This document shows, piece after piece, positions 1-9,516 of a stretch of DNA of 64,000 bases. How positions within the stretch are numbered: the first letter of the stretch is position 1; each line of letters starts with the position of its first letter. The stretch is from JAXGMQ01 sp040768585 (GTDB lineage: Bacteria > Caldisericota > Caldisericia > JAAYUI01). The DNA lies in the NCBI GenBank assembly GCA_040768585.1, contig JAXGMQ010000001.1:1054001-1118000 (forward strand), in the 5' to 3' direction. The notes beneath the pieces are model-generated. The model was not told the DNA's origin and searched no databases. It worked only from the letters and a program-made list of their open reading frames with translations. Position numbers and translations under genes: made by a program.

Positions 1-431
1 TCTTCCGCAAGTGATTGAGCTATCATAGCAGCATTGAGCGCTTGAGGAATGCCAATGAGCTTCCAAAGGGACGGTTTTCCCCGCCTTATCTCGTCGTTGT
101 CCTGGATGTCATCCACTATGAGCGTGAAGTTATGGAAAAACTCCAGCGAGATAGCACCAAGGATTGCTTGGTCGTCAATCTTTAGGTATTTGGAGACGAG
201 CATCGGGATGGCGGAGCGAATGCGCTTTCCACCCTTGATTTGTTTGACAGGTTCAAGATTCTCGTCGAGCATACCGACCTGATACCGGACATAATCGTAG
301 AGCCTGTCTGGTGTTCTATCATCAAGAAACGCGAGAAGACCGTCGTTTACTTTCCTGATATAGGTGCGGAGGGCTGTGCTAAGTGTTGTGAGTGAGTTGC
401 CATTCGAATTGGGTTTTTGTAACTTCTTCAT
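1..431 (-). CDS. Polyprenyl (isoprenyl diphosphate) synthetase, N-terminal part
   Basis: Reading the minus strand from the ATG at 431 gives an open frame that runs off the left edge, so only about 143 residues are visible. It contains GGKRIR, which in this family binds the pyrophosphate of isopentenyl diphosphate. It is followed by VDDIQDND, the first aspartate-rich DDxxD motif that binds magnesium and the allylic substrate. These mark a trans-isoprenyl diphosphate synthase that condenses IPP with an allylic diphosphate to make farnesyl, geranylgeranyl or longer chains. The product length cannot be decided because the residues that set it and the second DDxxD lie outside the window. IspD and IspF elsewhere in the window would supply its substrate through the MEP pathway. 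It follows the unrecognised gene at 444-935 with a short gap, so the two may be cotranscribed. Confidence 0.88.
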   Translation of the reverse strand, partial: MKKLQKPNSNGNSLTTLSTALRTYIRKVNDGLLAFLDDRTPDRLYDYVRYQVGMLDENLEPVKQIKGGKRIRSAIPMLVSKYLKIDDQAILGAISLEFFHNFTLIVDDIQDNDEIRRGKPSLWKLIGIPQALNAAMIAQSLAE

Positions 432-443
432 AACCAGTTCACA

Positions 444-935
444 TTATGATGACTTTTGGTCTTCTTGGCAAGAGAGGACGTCCTTCAAATTCACCACGCA
501 GATGAGATCATTTGTCAAATTATCTTCTTTGACAATCTCGATGCTAGAAAGCCTTATGTACCCACCATTTTTGAAATCAAGTTGCGGGGTTGTCTGAAAT
601 TGAAGCTCTCCTATCGCCTCGACAAAATCCCCAACCTCCCAGCCGTATTTATCTGTGTGGCAGGGAAGTTTTGAGACAACAAACAAAGGGAAACGAGAAT
701 CCAGTTCCATTATGACCATCTCACCATCAAGCCACTCTCTTGTTATTTTGCCTGAAACCATTGCCTTGAATGGGTTTGATGAGTTGTATTCAATTTCTTC
801 TTGGGCAACTTCTGCACATTTTTTGACAACCTTGCACTCGTGCTTTTGGCAGAGCAACACGAAACACCCAGACATCTCTGTCGAAAACGGCTCTCCAAAC
901 ATCTGTTGCCAGGATGAGTACACAAACGTGAGCAT
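444..935 (-). CDS. Unrecognised protein, possibly OB-fold-like
   Basis: A 163-residue protein, or about 143 residues if the internal methionine at residue 21 is the start. I do not recognise the family. The N-terminal 45 residues contain several cysteines (around residues 24, 29, 34 and 40). The C-terminal half alternates hydrophobic and polar residues in a way that suggests a small beta-barrel: a stretch like VGDFVEAIGELQF followed by GGYIRLSSIEIV resembles the strand pattern of OB-fold proteins. This fold reading is inference. The gene stands head to head with priA (63 bp between starts) and runs in the same direction as the polyprenyl synthetase just downstream. No signal peptide or membrane segment is evident. 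Confidence 0.55.
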   Translation of the reverse strand: MLTFVYSSWQQMFGEPFSTEMSGCFVLLCQKHECKVVKKCAEVAQEEIEYNSSNPFKAMVSGKITREWLDGEMVIMELDSRFPLFVVSKLPCHTDKYGWEVGDFVEAIGELQFQTTPQLDFKNGGYIRLSSIEIVKEDNLTNDLICVVNLKDVLSCQEDQKSS

Positions 936-998
936 GAGACAGATTCTACTCCTGCTTTCTGAGCTTGAAAAGAGGGCAAGCCAGGCTAATCTTTTTGT

Positions 999-3206
999 AT
1001 GGTTTTATGCAAGGTTTTGCCGCTTGGCGCCAATCTGGGTGAACTCACCTATTCTGTGCCGGACTCGCTGAAAGTCGAGTTGGGCTACAAGGTGATAGTT
1101 CCGCTTGGCACAAGACTTATTGAGGGGGTAGTTGTTGGACTTGACGCAGCAACACCTGATTTTGAAGTGAAGGAAATCCTCTCGGTTGCCACCAACTACA
1201 GCCTGCTCAACGATGACACACTCACCACTGCCTTGCTCTCCGATGCTTATGCTTTCGTGCCAATCGGCACTCACTTGTCGAACCTCCTTTGGATTCCACC
1301 CTCACCAAAATCTGTGAAAAAAGTAAAGTCTACCGGGAAACTTGCCAACCTCACTCCAGCCGAGTCCGAGTTATTTTCAGAAATAGAGACAGAACCAGAT
1401 GGAGTGACCCTAACCAAACTCTCAAGGATGTTTGGTAAAAAGAGACTAACATATGCCCTCAAGAGGCTCCGCGAGAAGGGTGTCGTTGAGGTCTTTGAGG
1501 AGATAACGGACACAAGGGTCAAACCACAAACAGTTTATGAGGTAACAGGGGACACAAACGAATATCCAGAGCTTTTAAGGCTGTCAGAGATTGCTCAGAT
1601 ATGCGAAACAAAGGCTGCCCTGTCTAGGCTTTCTGGAATTTCGCTCGGAAAGATAAACAAATTCATCCAATCAGGCGATCTGGTAGAGGTTGAACACAAA
1701 CCTGCTGTTGCGGCAGATAATTTCACTCCACCTGGTTTCTTAACCAACAGTTTCTCGAATCTTGGGTTTGAGCAGAGATTGGAAAAATACACAGAGATTG
1801 CAATATCAGCACGGGAAGAAGGTCACTCTGTCGTAATCCTTGCTCCTGATGTCTCCATGTGTCAGAAAATCTATTCAAGGTTGTCAGAGGGTAACAGTAA
1901 TGTATATATTTGTGTTGGAGGGATGAGCCCAAAGGAATCATCAAGATTGGCTCAGGCAATCAAGGATAGTGCTGCCGCCGTTTGTGTTGGTTTGACATCA
2001 GTGCTTTTTCTGCCACTTAAAAACCTGCATGGTGTGATAGTAGATGAGCCTCTTTCACCTCGCTTTGATGTGTCTACTTCGCACACACTTTGCCCAACAC
2101 TCATCGCCAAGATAAGAGCTAAAACATCCGACTGTAACTACATCGAGTATGGAACCCCAGCAACAATAGCATCGGTAGATTCTGGCACAATATTTGAGAG
2201 TTGGAAAAAAAGGGTAGAAGTGGTCAACATGACCTTCGAGCCGGGTTCGTTTGAGCAGCCCCTCGTGTCAGCCGCTCTGACAACCGCCATTGGGAAAGAG
2301 ATTGAGGCGAAGAGGTCAGTGCTAGTTTTCCTCAATCGCAGGGGCTATTCGAGCTTTGTGGTATGCGCTGACTGCGGTGAGATACTCAAATGCCCAACGT
2401 GCCATATCCCTCTGACCTACACAAGAGGCGACCACACCGTCAGGTGCCGTTATTGCGGATACAACAGCATCGCCCCTGATGTCTGCCCAGAGTGTCAGGG
2501 ACTCTCTGTCAGGTTCAAGGCAGGTGGCGTTGAAAGAGTCGAGATAGAGCTTACTAAAAGGTTGCCAGGAGCACTCATCCTCCGCGCTGACAGCGATACA
2601 AAGGAGTCAGCCAAAAACATCAGACACTTCGGGGAAACACCGCAGGTGCTTATCGGCACCTCGATGGTGTTTGGCAGAATTGATCTTTCTACTATTAAGC
2701 TGGTCTGTGTAGCATCCGTCGACAGTTTGCTCTCAATGCCGGTCTATTCCTCTGCCTACAAGGCATATTCAGAGGTCTCGATTCTTCTTTCAATGATGAA
2801 CCCAGACGGCAAACTCATGCTCCAAAGTTATCTGCCTCAACACCCTTTCATCAAAGCGGCAAGCACTGACAAACTCAGCGAGTTTGTGGCAGAGGAGATT
2901 GAGGCTCGTAAAGAGGCGAAATACCCGCCATTTGTCGATATGCTCATCTGGCACGTCAAATCACGTGAGCAAGCCAGGGCAAATGATGACGCTGTGTTTG
3001 TGACTGAGAAGCTTATCGGCATTCTTGGAGAAGAGCAGGTCACACCACCGAACAAGGGCTACTTTCATCGCTTGAAGGGTGAGTATAGGTGGGATATACT
3101 GACAAAGACAGCAAACCTTGAAACAAGGCTGGGGGAGCTCTATGAGCTTTTCCGTAAGTTTCAGGATAACGGAATAAATGTAGAGGTGACAAACCCAAAC
3201 AGATGA
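999..3206 (+). CDS. priA: Primosomal protein N' (PriA) with lost helicase motifs
   Basis: 735 residues, the normal PriA length. The N-terminus (LTYSVPDSL, then VPLGTR..GVVVGL) is the PriA 3'-DNA-end-binding domain. Residues about 454-500 hold the zinc-binding region, with CADC, CPTC, CRYC and CPEC pairs intact. The ATPase core has decayed. Where PriA normally has the Walker A sequence GxTGSGKT, near residue 245, this protein reads FLTNSFSNLGFEQ. The DEEH Walker B reads VDEPL. The usual QVAGRAGR motif near residue 590 is replaced by EVSILLSMM. It is therefore probably a replication-restart scaffold that recognises forks and loads the replisome without unwinding DNA, as is known for actinobacterial PriA. 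It overlaps def by ATGA, so the two are translationally coupled. Confidence 0.88.
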   Translation: MVLCKVLPLGANLGELTYSVPDSLKVELGYKVIVPLGTRLIEGVVVGLDAATPDFEVKEILSVATNYSLLNDDTLTTALLSDAYAFVPIGTHLSNLLWIPPSPKSVKKVKSTGKLANLTPAESELFSEIETEPDGVTLTKLSRMFGKKRLTYALKRLREKGVVEVFEEITDTRVKPQTVYEVTGDTNEYPELLRLSEIAQICETKAALSRLSGISLGKINKFIQSGDLVEVEHKPAVAADNFTPPGFLTNSFSNLGFEQRLEKYTEIAISAREEGHSVVILAPDVSMCQKIYSRLSEGNSNVYICVGGMSPKESSRLAQAIKDSAAAVCVGLTSVLFLPLKNLHGVIVDEPLSPRFDVSTSHTLCPTLIAKIRAKTSDCNYIEYGTPATIASVDSGTIFESWKKRVEVVNMTFEPGSFEQPLVSAALTTAIGKEIEAKRSVLVFLNRRGYSSFVVCADCGEILKCPTCHIPLTYTRGDHTVRCRYCGYNSIAPDVCPECQGLSVRFKAGGVERVEIELTKRLPGALILRADSDTKESAKNIRHFGETPQVLIGTSMVFGRIDLSTIKLVCVASVDSLLSMPVYSSAYKAYSEVSILLSMMNPDGKLMLQSYLPQHPFIKAASTDKLSEFVAEEIEARKEAKYPPFVDMLIWHVKSREQARANDDAVFVTEKLIGILGEEQVTPPNKGYFHRLKGEYRWDILTKTANLETRLGELYELFRKFQDNGINVEVTNPNR

Positions 3207-3721
3207 AAGAGATAATTAGAGAACCAAATCCACTGCTTCGCAAAAAATCAAAGAGAATCACAAAAATTACGCCTGAGATAAGGGTGCTTGCCAAGGAAAT
3301 GATAGACACAATGAGACACTCAGAGCGACCTGGTGTCGGGCTTGCCGCTCCTCAGGTTGGAGAGCTTATCAGGCTTGTTGTCATTGCCATGGGTGAGGTT
3401 GACTATGTGCTTATCAACCCAGAGATAATTGAGGGTGACAACCCACATATCTTCAAGGAGGGTTGTCTCTCTGTTCCTGGCATCTGGGCAAATATCATAA
3501 GACCAAAAAGAGTGAAATTCCGCTACACCAATCTTCGGGGGAAACAGGTCGAGGGTGAGGATGATGGTTTCTTTGCCAGAGTACTCCAACACGAGATTGA
3601 CCACCTCGACGGGAAGCTGTTCATCGACTACGTAAAAACTGGAGAAGTTGTCGATGTCGAGGAAGGATTTGAGCTCCCTGAGAGCCTAAAGGGAGATGTA
3701 GTAGAGAATCGGGAAGAGTGA
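3203..3721 (+). CDS. def: Peptide deformylase
   Basis: 172 residues. It removes the formyl group from the N-terminal methionine of new proteins. All three family motifs are present: GVGLAAPQVG at about 44-53, EGCLS with the metal ligand Cys88, and HEIDHLDG with His130 and His134 as metal ligands and Glu131 as the catalytic base. The start codon overlaps the priA stop (ATGA). The def-priA pairing is common in bacteria, though fmt, which often follows, is absent here and guaA comes next after 4 bp. The C-terminal tail beyond the last motif is about 35 residues and acidic. Confidence 0.96.
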   Translation: MKEIIREPNPLLRKKSKRITKITPEIRVLAKEMIDTMRHSERPGVGLAAPQVGELIRLVVIAMGEVDYVLINPEIIEGDNPHIFKEGCLSVPGIWANIIRPKRVKFRYTNLRGKQVEGEDDGFFARVLQHEIDHLDGKLFIDYVKTGEVVDVEEGFELPESLKGDVVENREE

Positions 3722-3725
3722 GAAT

Positions 3726-5240
3726 ATGATAGCAATAATTGATTTTGGTTCACAATATACCCAGTTGATAGCTCGAAGAGTCCGCGAAGCGCACGTCTAT
3801 TGCGAGGTGCTGCCCTACTGGACAAAGCCATCTGAGCTTGAGTTTGTAGATGGCATCATTCTCTCTGGCTCCCCAAAAACTCTCTCAAAAGGCAGAGACA
3901 ACATGCCAATCCCAGACGACGAAATCTTCACTCTTGGCAAACCTGTTCTTGGTTTCTGCTATGGCATGCAGCTTGTAGCCAACAGATTTGGTGGCGCAAT
4001 CGCAAAGGGCGCTAAGGCTGAGTTTGGTCACACACAGGTCAATGCTGTTACCGACTCCCCTCTATTTTCTGGCATCCCCGAATCATCGGTCGTTTGGATG
4101 TCCCACGGCGATCATGTGAGTGTGGCTCCGAAGGACTTTGAGATAATAGTATCATCAGAGAGCTGCGAAATAGCTGGCATCCAAAACCTCGACAAAAAAG
4201 TCTTTGGATTACAGTTTCACCCAGAGGTATCGCACACCCAGCACGGGCAGAGAATTATTGAGAATTTCTTGTTCGATGTGTGCCATGTGAAACCAACCTG
4301 GCGAATGAGCGCATTCATTGAGTCAGAGATTCAAAGAGCGCTTGAGACAATCGGCGATGATCACGTTATCGCTGGCGTCTCAGGAGGAGTCGATTCTGTT
4401 GTGATGGCGGTTTTGCTGCACAAGGCTCTGGGCAAGAGACTCCACACATTCTTTATCGACCATGGATTGCTTCGAATGAACGAACGTGAGGAGGTCGAGG
4501 CAGCGCTCCACAACCTGGGCTTAGAGCCTATGGTTATTAACGCATCTAAAACATTTCTGTCCGAGCTTGAAGGAACAACCGACCCGGAGGAGAAAAGGCT
4601 CACGATTGGCAAGCTCTTTGTTAGAGAGTTTGAGAAGGCGATAAAGCAATTTCCAGAGGCAAAGTGGCTAGCTCAAGGCACGCTCTACCCAGATGTCATC
4701 GAATCATCTGGCGGTGTATCAGGGCTTGCTGACAAAATCAAGAGTCACCACAACGTGGGTGGATTGCCAAAGGACATGAAACTCACTCCATATGAACCCT
4801 TGAAGACCTTGTTCAAGGACGAGGTTCGCCATCTCGGGCGGGAGCTTGGTGTACCAAAGCATCTGGTTGACCGTCAGCCATTCCCAGGCCCAGGACTTGC
4901 AATCAGGATTATTGGCGAGATTACACCAAAGAGGCTCGATGTTCTAAGGCGAGTTGACAAGATTGTGCGGGAAGAGATCGACTCAAAACTCGCCAGTCAA
5001 TATTTTGCCGTGCTTTTGCCAATCTCAAGCGTGGGAGTCCAAGGAGACGAGAGGTCTTATCAGTCGGTGGTAGCAGTACGCGCTGTCACAACCACAGATT
5101 TTATGACAGCAAGCTGGGCAAAGCTACCCTATGAAAAACTCGACCGCATCGCAACACGCATCACAGGCGAGGTGCGCGAGGTGGGCAGGGTAGTATATGA
5201 CATCAGCAACAAACCGCCAGGGACGATTGAGTGGGAGTAG
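3726..5240 (+). CDS. guaA: GMP synthase (glutamine-hydrolysing)
   Basis: 504 residues, full length for GuaA, which converts XMP to GMP using ATP and glutamine-derived ammonia. The N-terminal class I glutamine amidotransferase domain starts IIDFGSQYTQ and has the nucleophile Cys78 in GFCYGMQ, with the FHPEVSHT stretch supplying the histidine and glutamate. The ATP pyrophosphatase P-loop SGGVDS is at about 218-223. The dimerisation domain ends in the canonical KPPGTIEWE. The gene follows def by 4 bp. A degenerate second copy of its last 50 or so bases lies at 6602-6651, described separately. Confidence 0.97.
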   Translation: MIAIIDFGSQYTQLIARRVREAHVYCEVLPYWTKPSELEFVDGIILSGSPKTLSKGRDNMPIPDDEIFTLGKPVLGFCYGMQLVANRFGGAIAKGAKAEFGHTQVNAVTDSPLFSGIPESSVVWMSHGDHVSVAPKDFEIIVSSESCEIAGIQNLDKKVFGLQFHPEVSHTQHGQRIIENFLFDVCHVKPTWRMSAFIESEIQRALETIGDDHVIAGVSGGVDSVVMAVLLHKALGKRLHTFFIDHGLLRMNEREEVEAALHNLGLEPMVINASKTFLSELEGTTDPEEKRLTIGKLFVREFEKAIKQFPEAKWLAQGTLYPDVIESSGGVSGLADKIKSHHNVGGLPKDMKLTPYEPLKTLFKDEVRHLGRELGVPKHLVDRQPFPGPGLAIRIIGEITPKRLDVLRRVDKIVREEIDSKLASQYFAVLLPISSVGVQGDERSYQSVVAVRAVTTTDFMTASWAKLPYEKLDRIATRITGEVREVGRVVYDISNKPPGTIEWE

Positions 5241-5285
5241 GAGGGTTTTCTAACTGACAGTTTTTTTGAGTTTGAGGGAGGTTGT

Positions 5286-6566
5286 ATGAGGCTAGGTGGT
5301 ACTGTCTTTTTAGTTTCAATGCTGATTCTTGCTTCTTCGTGTAGTCACAACGAGAATTCACTTAATGAAAACATACCACAACAATTGAAAACAAATAGTT
5401 GGAGCTTTGATATTGCAAATAGTGAGAGCTTCTTTGAAGTTGTCAACATTGCAGACACATATCCAACTCATTTTGCTAAATTTACTCCTATGCCTTTTGA
5501 AGGTTCTGGACAACTTCAAATGTCGTGGAAAACTGAAATTGGCATATTCAATGTTGACCCTTCTATTATGTACAATACTGATATCATTCCATTAGAGGAT
5601 TTCTGGGTTTTGATAATGACTGACCCATCTAATACCTACAGTCAAAAATCATTTCTTATCAATCCGAAAAATGGCGAGACGAAACTTGTAGATATCAGTC
5701 CGGGTGTATCGGACGGAGAAACAATATGGATGGAGCAAGATACTGCTGGTAGCACTGTTTGTTGGAACAAAACAAAGGGCAATATTTGGCTAGCAAAGGG
5801 TTTCAACTCATCTGAGGGTTTATTTCATGATTACAGTTTTGAAATAGCAGGAGGGAGATTGCTTCTGGTTTCTAATAAAGGCAACAATAGGCTCCACAGC
5901 TGCAACATATCAACCATCAACCCAATCACTGGGATCATTGAAAAAAGTATAACATCAGATATTCATGTTTCGAGCATCTTTTCGACAAGCACTTCAAATC
6001 TGGCACTGCTTGAATGCTACAATACAACTCAGATAATTTCTGACAACATCTCCATAGATACACTGATATATCATTATTTTGTGCTTGATACATACAACTT
6101 AGAAACGAAGGAAGTGTTTGTGGGGCAGTACTTGCAACTGATAAAGGCAGGTGACTCACTCTTTGCCTACGAAGGAGAAAATCTTCACAAACTATCAGAT
6201 ACACTTGATACTTTCAGTAGTACTTTTGAAATCGGAGAAAGACTCAAATTCGATAAAGGTTCAGTTGGTAATTATTTTCTTGCCGTTGAGTCAACCGATT
6301 CAGAGAGTGAATATCTTTTAATAAACTATACAAGTGGGGAAGTAAAACCGCTTACACTTACAACTCCACAGATTATAAACGGCATTTTGATTGAGAACAC
6401 AATATCCCAAATAAGAGCCATCGATCCAGATACCTTCGAACCCATCTGGTGGATTGACCTATCTGATGAAGACCTCGGCAACAACCTCAGAGTCATCTGG
6501 TGCGACTGGAGAGGGGTGTTGGTGATGAGTGACACGAAGCTGGTTTGTTACGATGCAGGTGAATAG
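5286..6566 (+). CDS. Propeller lipoprotein with conserved C-terminal module (copy 1)
   Basis: 426 residues. A hydrophobic N-terminus ends in the lipobox LASSC, so the mature protein should start at a lipidated cysteine and sit on an extracytoplasmic membrane face. The start has a good ribosome binding site (GGGAGG, 6 bases before ATG). The body has several segments that look like propeller blades, with NPKNGET, NPITG and DTYNLETKE at blade turns resembling PQQ-like beta-propellers. The last 45 residues (from about FEPIWWIDLSD to DTKLVCYD) are nearly identical to the ends of the lipoproteins at 9517 and 10935, although the bodies differ widely. No enzyme residues are recognisable. A role as a binding or scaffold protein is inference. 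Confidence 0.8.
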   Translation: MRLGGTVFLVSMLILASSCSHNENSLNENIPQQLKTNSWSFDIANSESFFEVVNIADTYPTHFAKFTPMPFEGSGQLQMSWKTEIGIFNVDPSIMYNTDIIPLEDFWVLIMTDPSNTYSQKSFLINPKNGETKLVDISPGVSDGETIWMEQDTAGSTVCWNKTKGNIWLAKGFNSSEGLFHDYSFEIAGGRLLLVSNKGNNRLHSCNISTINPITGIIEKSITSDIHVSSIFSTSTSNLALLECYNTTQIISDNISIDTLIYHYFVLDTYNLETKEVFVGQYLQLIKAGDSLFAYEGENLHKLSDTLDTFSSTFEIGERLKFDKGSVGNYFLAVESTDSESEYLLINYTSGEVKPLTLTTPQIINGILIENTISQIRAIDPDTFEPIWWIDLSDEDLGNNLRVIWCDWRGVLVMSDTKLVCYDAGE

Positions 6567-6601
6567 GTGATTATGCTTTGTCAAACAATCAACTCAAAAT
6601 T

Positions 6602-6756
6602 GGCAGGGGGTCTATGACATCAGCAACAAACCACCAGGGACGATTGAATGAGAAGAAGCTGGCATACCACACACAGATGCTGTAATTGCTCTTGCAACAA
6701 CAGGACAATACAAAGACCCTGAAACAGACGAAGTCATAGTCTTAGCAGTTCCATAG
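6602..6756 (+). pseudogene. Duplicated guaA 3' end fused to a coding remnant
   Basis: Bases 6602-6651 match the last part of guaA (about 5188-5240) with few changes. Read in frame they give VYDISNKPPGTIE and then a TGA where guaA has the TGG of its penultimate codon. The same frame stays open after the TGA for 34 codons (containing EAGIPHTDAVIAL and DEVIVLAVP) up to a TAG at 6754. This second piece has protein-like composition but no start codon and no family I recognise. The arrangement looks like the scar of a duplication or recombination that brought the lipoprotein island in beside guaA. It ends three bases before the next gene's upstream GTG. Confidence 0.75.
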
Positions 6757-6762
6757 GGGGTG

Positions 6763-8214
6763 ATGAGATTGAGAGAAAAGTTAAAAAACAAGATTGTGGT
6801 TATTGTAGCTGTGCTGATGTTGGTTATCGGTTGTGGAAAATCACCTAATGGTAATAGTGTGAGTAATAACACTGATCCCAAGGTATTGCTGAGTGGAAAG
6901 TGGTATTCTGCTAGTCAAAATAAGCCGTTAGATAATAACTCTGTTGAGAGTCTTTTTCAGATTGGTCATTCAGAATACACAGATATCAAAATAGATGATT
7001 ACGGAAAGATGCACATATGTTATTATGTATCCTACAAAACTGGCTACAACACAGAGACAACCCAACCGAATTGTTATGTGGTAGGCAAAAAGTGTGAGTG
7101 GAAAACACTTCTCGGTGAAAACGCAGAACTGTTAATGAGTAAGGACAAACATATTCCGCTGCTTCCAGATGGTAAGACGGTGAATGTAAATGAGATTAAC
7201 ATCGATAAGGACGGAAGAACACACTTTATTGGGGACAGTTGTTACCTTATTTGGAATGGTAGTAACTGGACAACTCTTAAAGGAGATGTAGCCACAAAAG
7301 AAAATGTTTCTGAGTGGAGATTTGATTTACCATTAGTTCATAGAGAAACATTGACCAATGCCACCTTCAAACTTGATTCATCAGGTAGACCTGTCATTGT
7401 GTTCTTTAGGGGATACACCCATAAAGAAAAAATCAGCTATATACATTATGTCAGGTGGGATGGTGAAAAATGGGTGACCTTCGATGGGAAAGAATACGAT
7501 TGTACAGATAATGACGGTGAGGTATACAGAACCGATGATTCAATAAACCAAGTCGAGTTACTGCTAGATGGTAATAACATTCCATACATTGTTTGGTCTG
7601 AAAAAAAGGATCAAAAGCCATCATGCATAAAAGGTGTTTTGCTGTCAAAAAATAGTTGGGAAGAGATGGGTTTTGATAGTAAGAAAGCTGAAATTGTCGA
7701 TATGGGTGGTAAAACTACTTTTCCAAAAGTTAGGGATTTTGAAGTTGAAATTGATACCATAAACAGACTGCATCTTGCATGGGAATACAAAGCAACTGAC
7801 TCATCACCCAGGACATTTTGTTATATGTACTACGATGGAGATTGGAAAAACATTGATAACGAGGTTGTTATGGAAGACCTGGGCAACACGGTAGTTCCAG
7901 TCTCAATCGACCACATATCAAAGAATGGACATCTCCATCATATAGGTTATTTAGACGACTTTAATCTCCTTCATACGATGTGGAACGGCACTTTGTGGAC
8001 AAGAGTCGATGGAGAGCCAACCCGACCTGAGGGAGATAATAGTTGTGTGTTCTACAGAAACTACAATGGGCAAATGCCAGTCGATTTCATAATTCAAAGC
8101 TACGGAAATAATCTGTATATGGCATGGACTCAATGGTCAAAAGATGGGGTAGGTATCGGTGTAAATTCAAATCTCCACTACATGGAGTGGATTGAAGACA
8201 CACAGAGCGAGTAG
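6763..8214 (+). CDS. Lipoprotein with sialidase-like propeller repeats
   Basis: 483 residues from ATG 6763; a GTG one codon earlier is also possible. A lysine-rich start, a hydrophobic stretch and the lipobox LVIGC indicate a lipoprotein. The body shows six or seven repeats of about 60 residues with the pattern DxxGxxH followed by a tryptophan turn such as YVRWDGEKW, LIWNGSNW, YYDGDWKN and MWNGTLW. This is the signature of BNR/sialidase-like beta-propellers rather than PQQ-type ones. No catalytic sialidase residues are evident. It belongs to a different propeller class from its neighbours and lacks their C-terminal WWIDL module. The Rhs remnant begins immediately after its stop, in the same reading frame. 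Confidence 0.75.
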   Translation: MRLREKLKNKIVVIVAVLMLVIGCGKSPNGNSVSNNTDPKVLLSGKWYSASQNKPLDNNSVESLFQIGHSEYTDIKIDDYGKMHICYYVSYKTGYNTETTQPNCYVVGKKCEWKTLLGENAELLMSKDKHIPLLPDGKTVNVNEINIDKDGRTHFIGDSCYLIWNGSNWTTLKGDVATKENVSEWRFDLPLVHRETLTNATFKLDSSGRPVIVFFRGYTHKEKISYIHYVRWDGEKWVTFDGKEYDCTDNDGEVYRTDDSINQVELLLDGNNIPYIVWSEKKDQKPSCIKGVLLSKNSWEEMGFDSKKAEIVDMGGKTTFPKVRDFEVEIDTINRLHLAWEYKATDSSPRTFCYMYYDGDWKNIDNEVVMEDLGNTVVPVSIDHISKNGHLHHIGYLDDFNLLHTMWNGTLWTRVDGEPTRPEGDNSCVFYRNYNGQMPVDFIIQSYGNNLYMAWTQWSKDGVGIGVNSNLHYMEWIEDTQSE

Positions 8215-9502
8215 AACAGAATAGAATTAATTGATGGAGAGTATGGCAACCTTCTCACGCTATTTACGAGAGGGTTGCCACGTGTCAGAGGAGACGTTGA
8301 GGCTATTCTTGACACAAACGGCAATGAGGTTGCATCATACTCATATGGTGTATGGGGAGTGCCAACAATCACAAACCCAAACAGTCTCCCCAACCCGTTC
8401 TTGTATCAGGGAGCGTATGGAAACATATGGGACAGTGAGATAGAGCTATACTACATGAATGCAAGACACTATGACCCAAGTATTGGAAGATTCATCTCTC
8501 AAGATAGAGAACATGGAACACTAACCAATACAATGTCTCAGAATCTGTATATCTATTGTTATAATAATCCGTATGGGTATAAGGATCCGAGTGGGTTTAC
8601 GGGTGATCCGGGTGGATCGGTAGCAGATGGTACACCAATATTTGAATCTGGGTATCTTTCAGAGGAACAACAGGAGATGTATGACAAGGCGAAGGAGGTT
8701 GACCCGGAACTAACGATAGATGATTTTTTGGTATTTTATTCTGATGCATTCAATATTTCCAAGAAAATGCAAAAATATGACCAGGACAAATACAACGAGT
8801 ATGATTTTGAGATAGCTTTCTGGGTAAGTTACTGGAACGATAAAGCAAAACTGGGATTGACAAACGATCAGAAACTAGAATTAGCGAACTGGATTAAAGC
8901 CACAGCGTATATAGACTCATATATCAAATGATCCTGAAAAGGGAATGTTCCAGATGGAGGCAAGCACACTGTCGATACTGGCAAATAAAGGGTATGTCTC
9001 GCAGGAATTTGCAAATGAGCATTCGAGTTACAACAAAGATGGGCTAGCGATAACTGTTTGGGATGATGTGAATTCGGCTATTTATGCTGGTGTCGCATGC
9101 TTTATAGCCAATTTAAGCGCATATCAAGCTGGAGATAATCCAAACGGTACAATATCAAATGGTTGGAAAAGCTTAGATTCTTGGATCAAAGAGAGAACAG
9201 GTTCAGATGGAAACGTGAGTTCTGCAAAGATGGAAGAGCGGCGACTAATATGCGCTGCCAGCTCATTTGGCCCTGGCGTAACTGATCCTGAAATACAAGG
9301 ACCAACGTACAACAGTAATCATGAAACTACAAGTGAACTTATGTATTTCAATGGTAACGACTATACTCATTCAAGTCCAAATGCAAAATCAGATAATGGG
9401 TATAGATATGGTGTTGCAATTGCAAAACTGGTGACACAAGGTCGAGATCCGTATTCGTATGCCGAAGATGGAATCGGGCCAAAGTATCTGTTTGTACCTT
9501 AG
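8215..9502 (+). pseudogene. Headless, frameshifted Rhs C-terminal (toxin-tip) remnant
   Basis: The frame opens directly after the preceding stop, with no good start codon; the first candidate is TTG 8275. Residues such as LDTNGNEVASYSYGVWG, YYMNARHYDPSIGRFISQD and YCYNNPYGYKDPSG are the classic Rhs/YD-repeat-associated core, which cages a C-terminal toxin. The thousand or more residues of YD shell that should precede it are missing. The frame hits TGA at 8929. Removing one A from the AAA at 8926-8928 makes the protein continue (NDPEKG, then the 185-residue frame at 8945-9502), so a single-base insertion splits the variable tip. The tip family is not recognised and no immunity gene is obvious downstream. 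It is most likely a displaced orphan tip. An assembly error at the A run cannot be excluded. Confidence 0.75.
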
Positions 9503-9516
9503 AAATGAGGAATAAG

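Noticed and set aside
8231..8443. 70-codon frame over the Rhs start
   Set aside because: Different frame from the Rhs core, whose motifs read in the frame starting at 8215.
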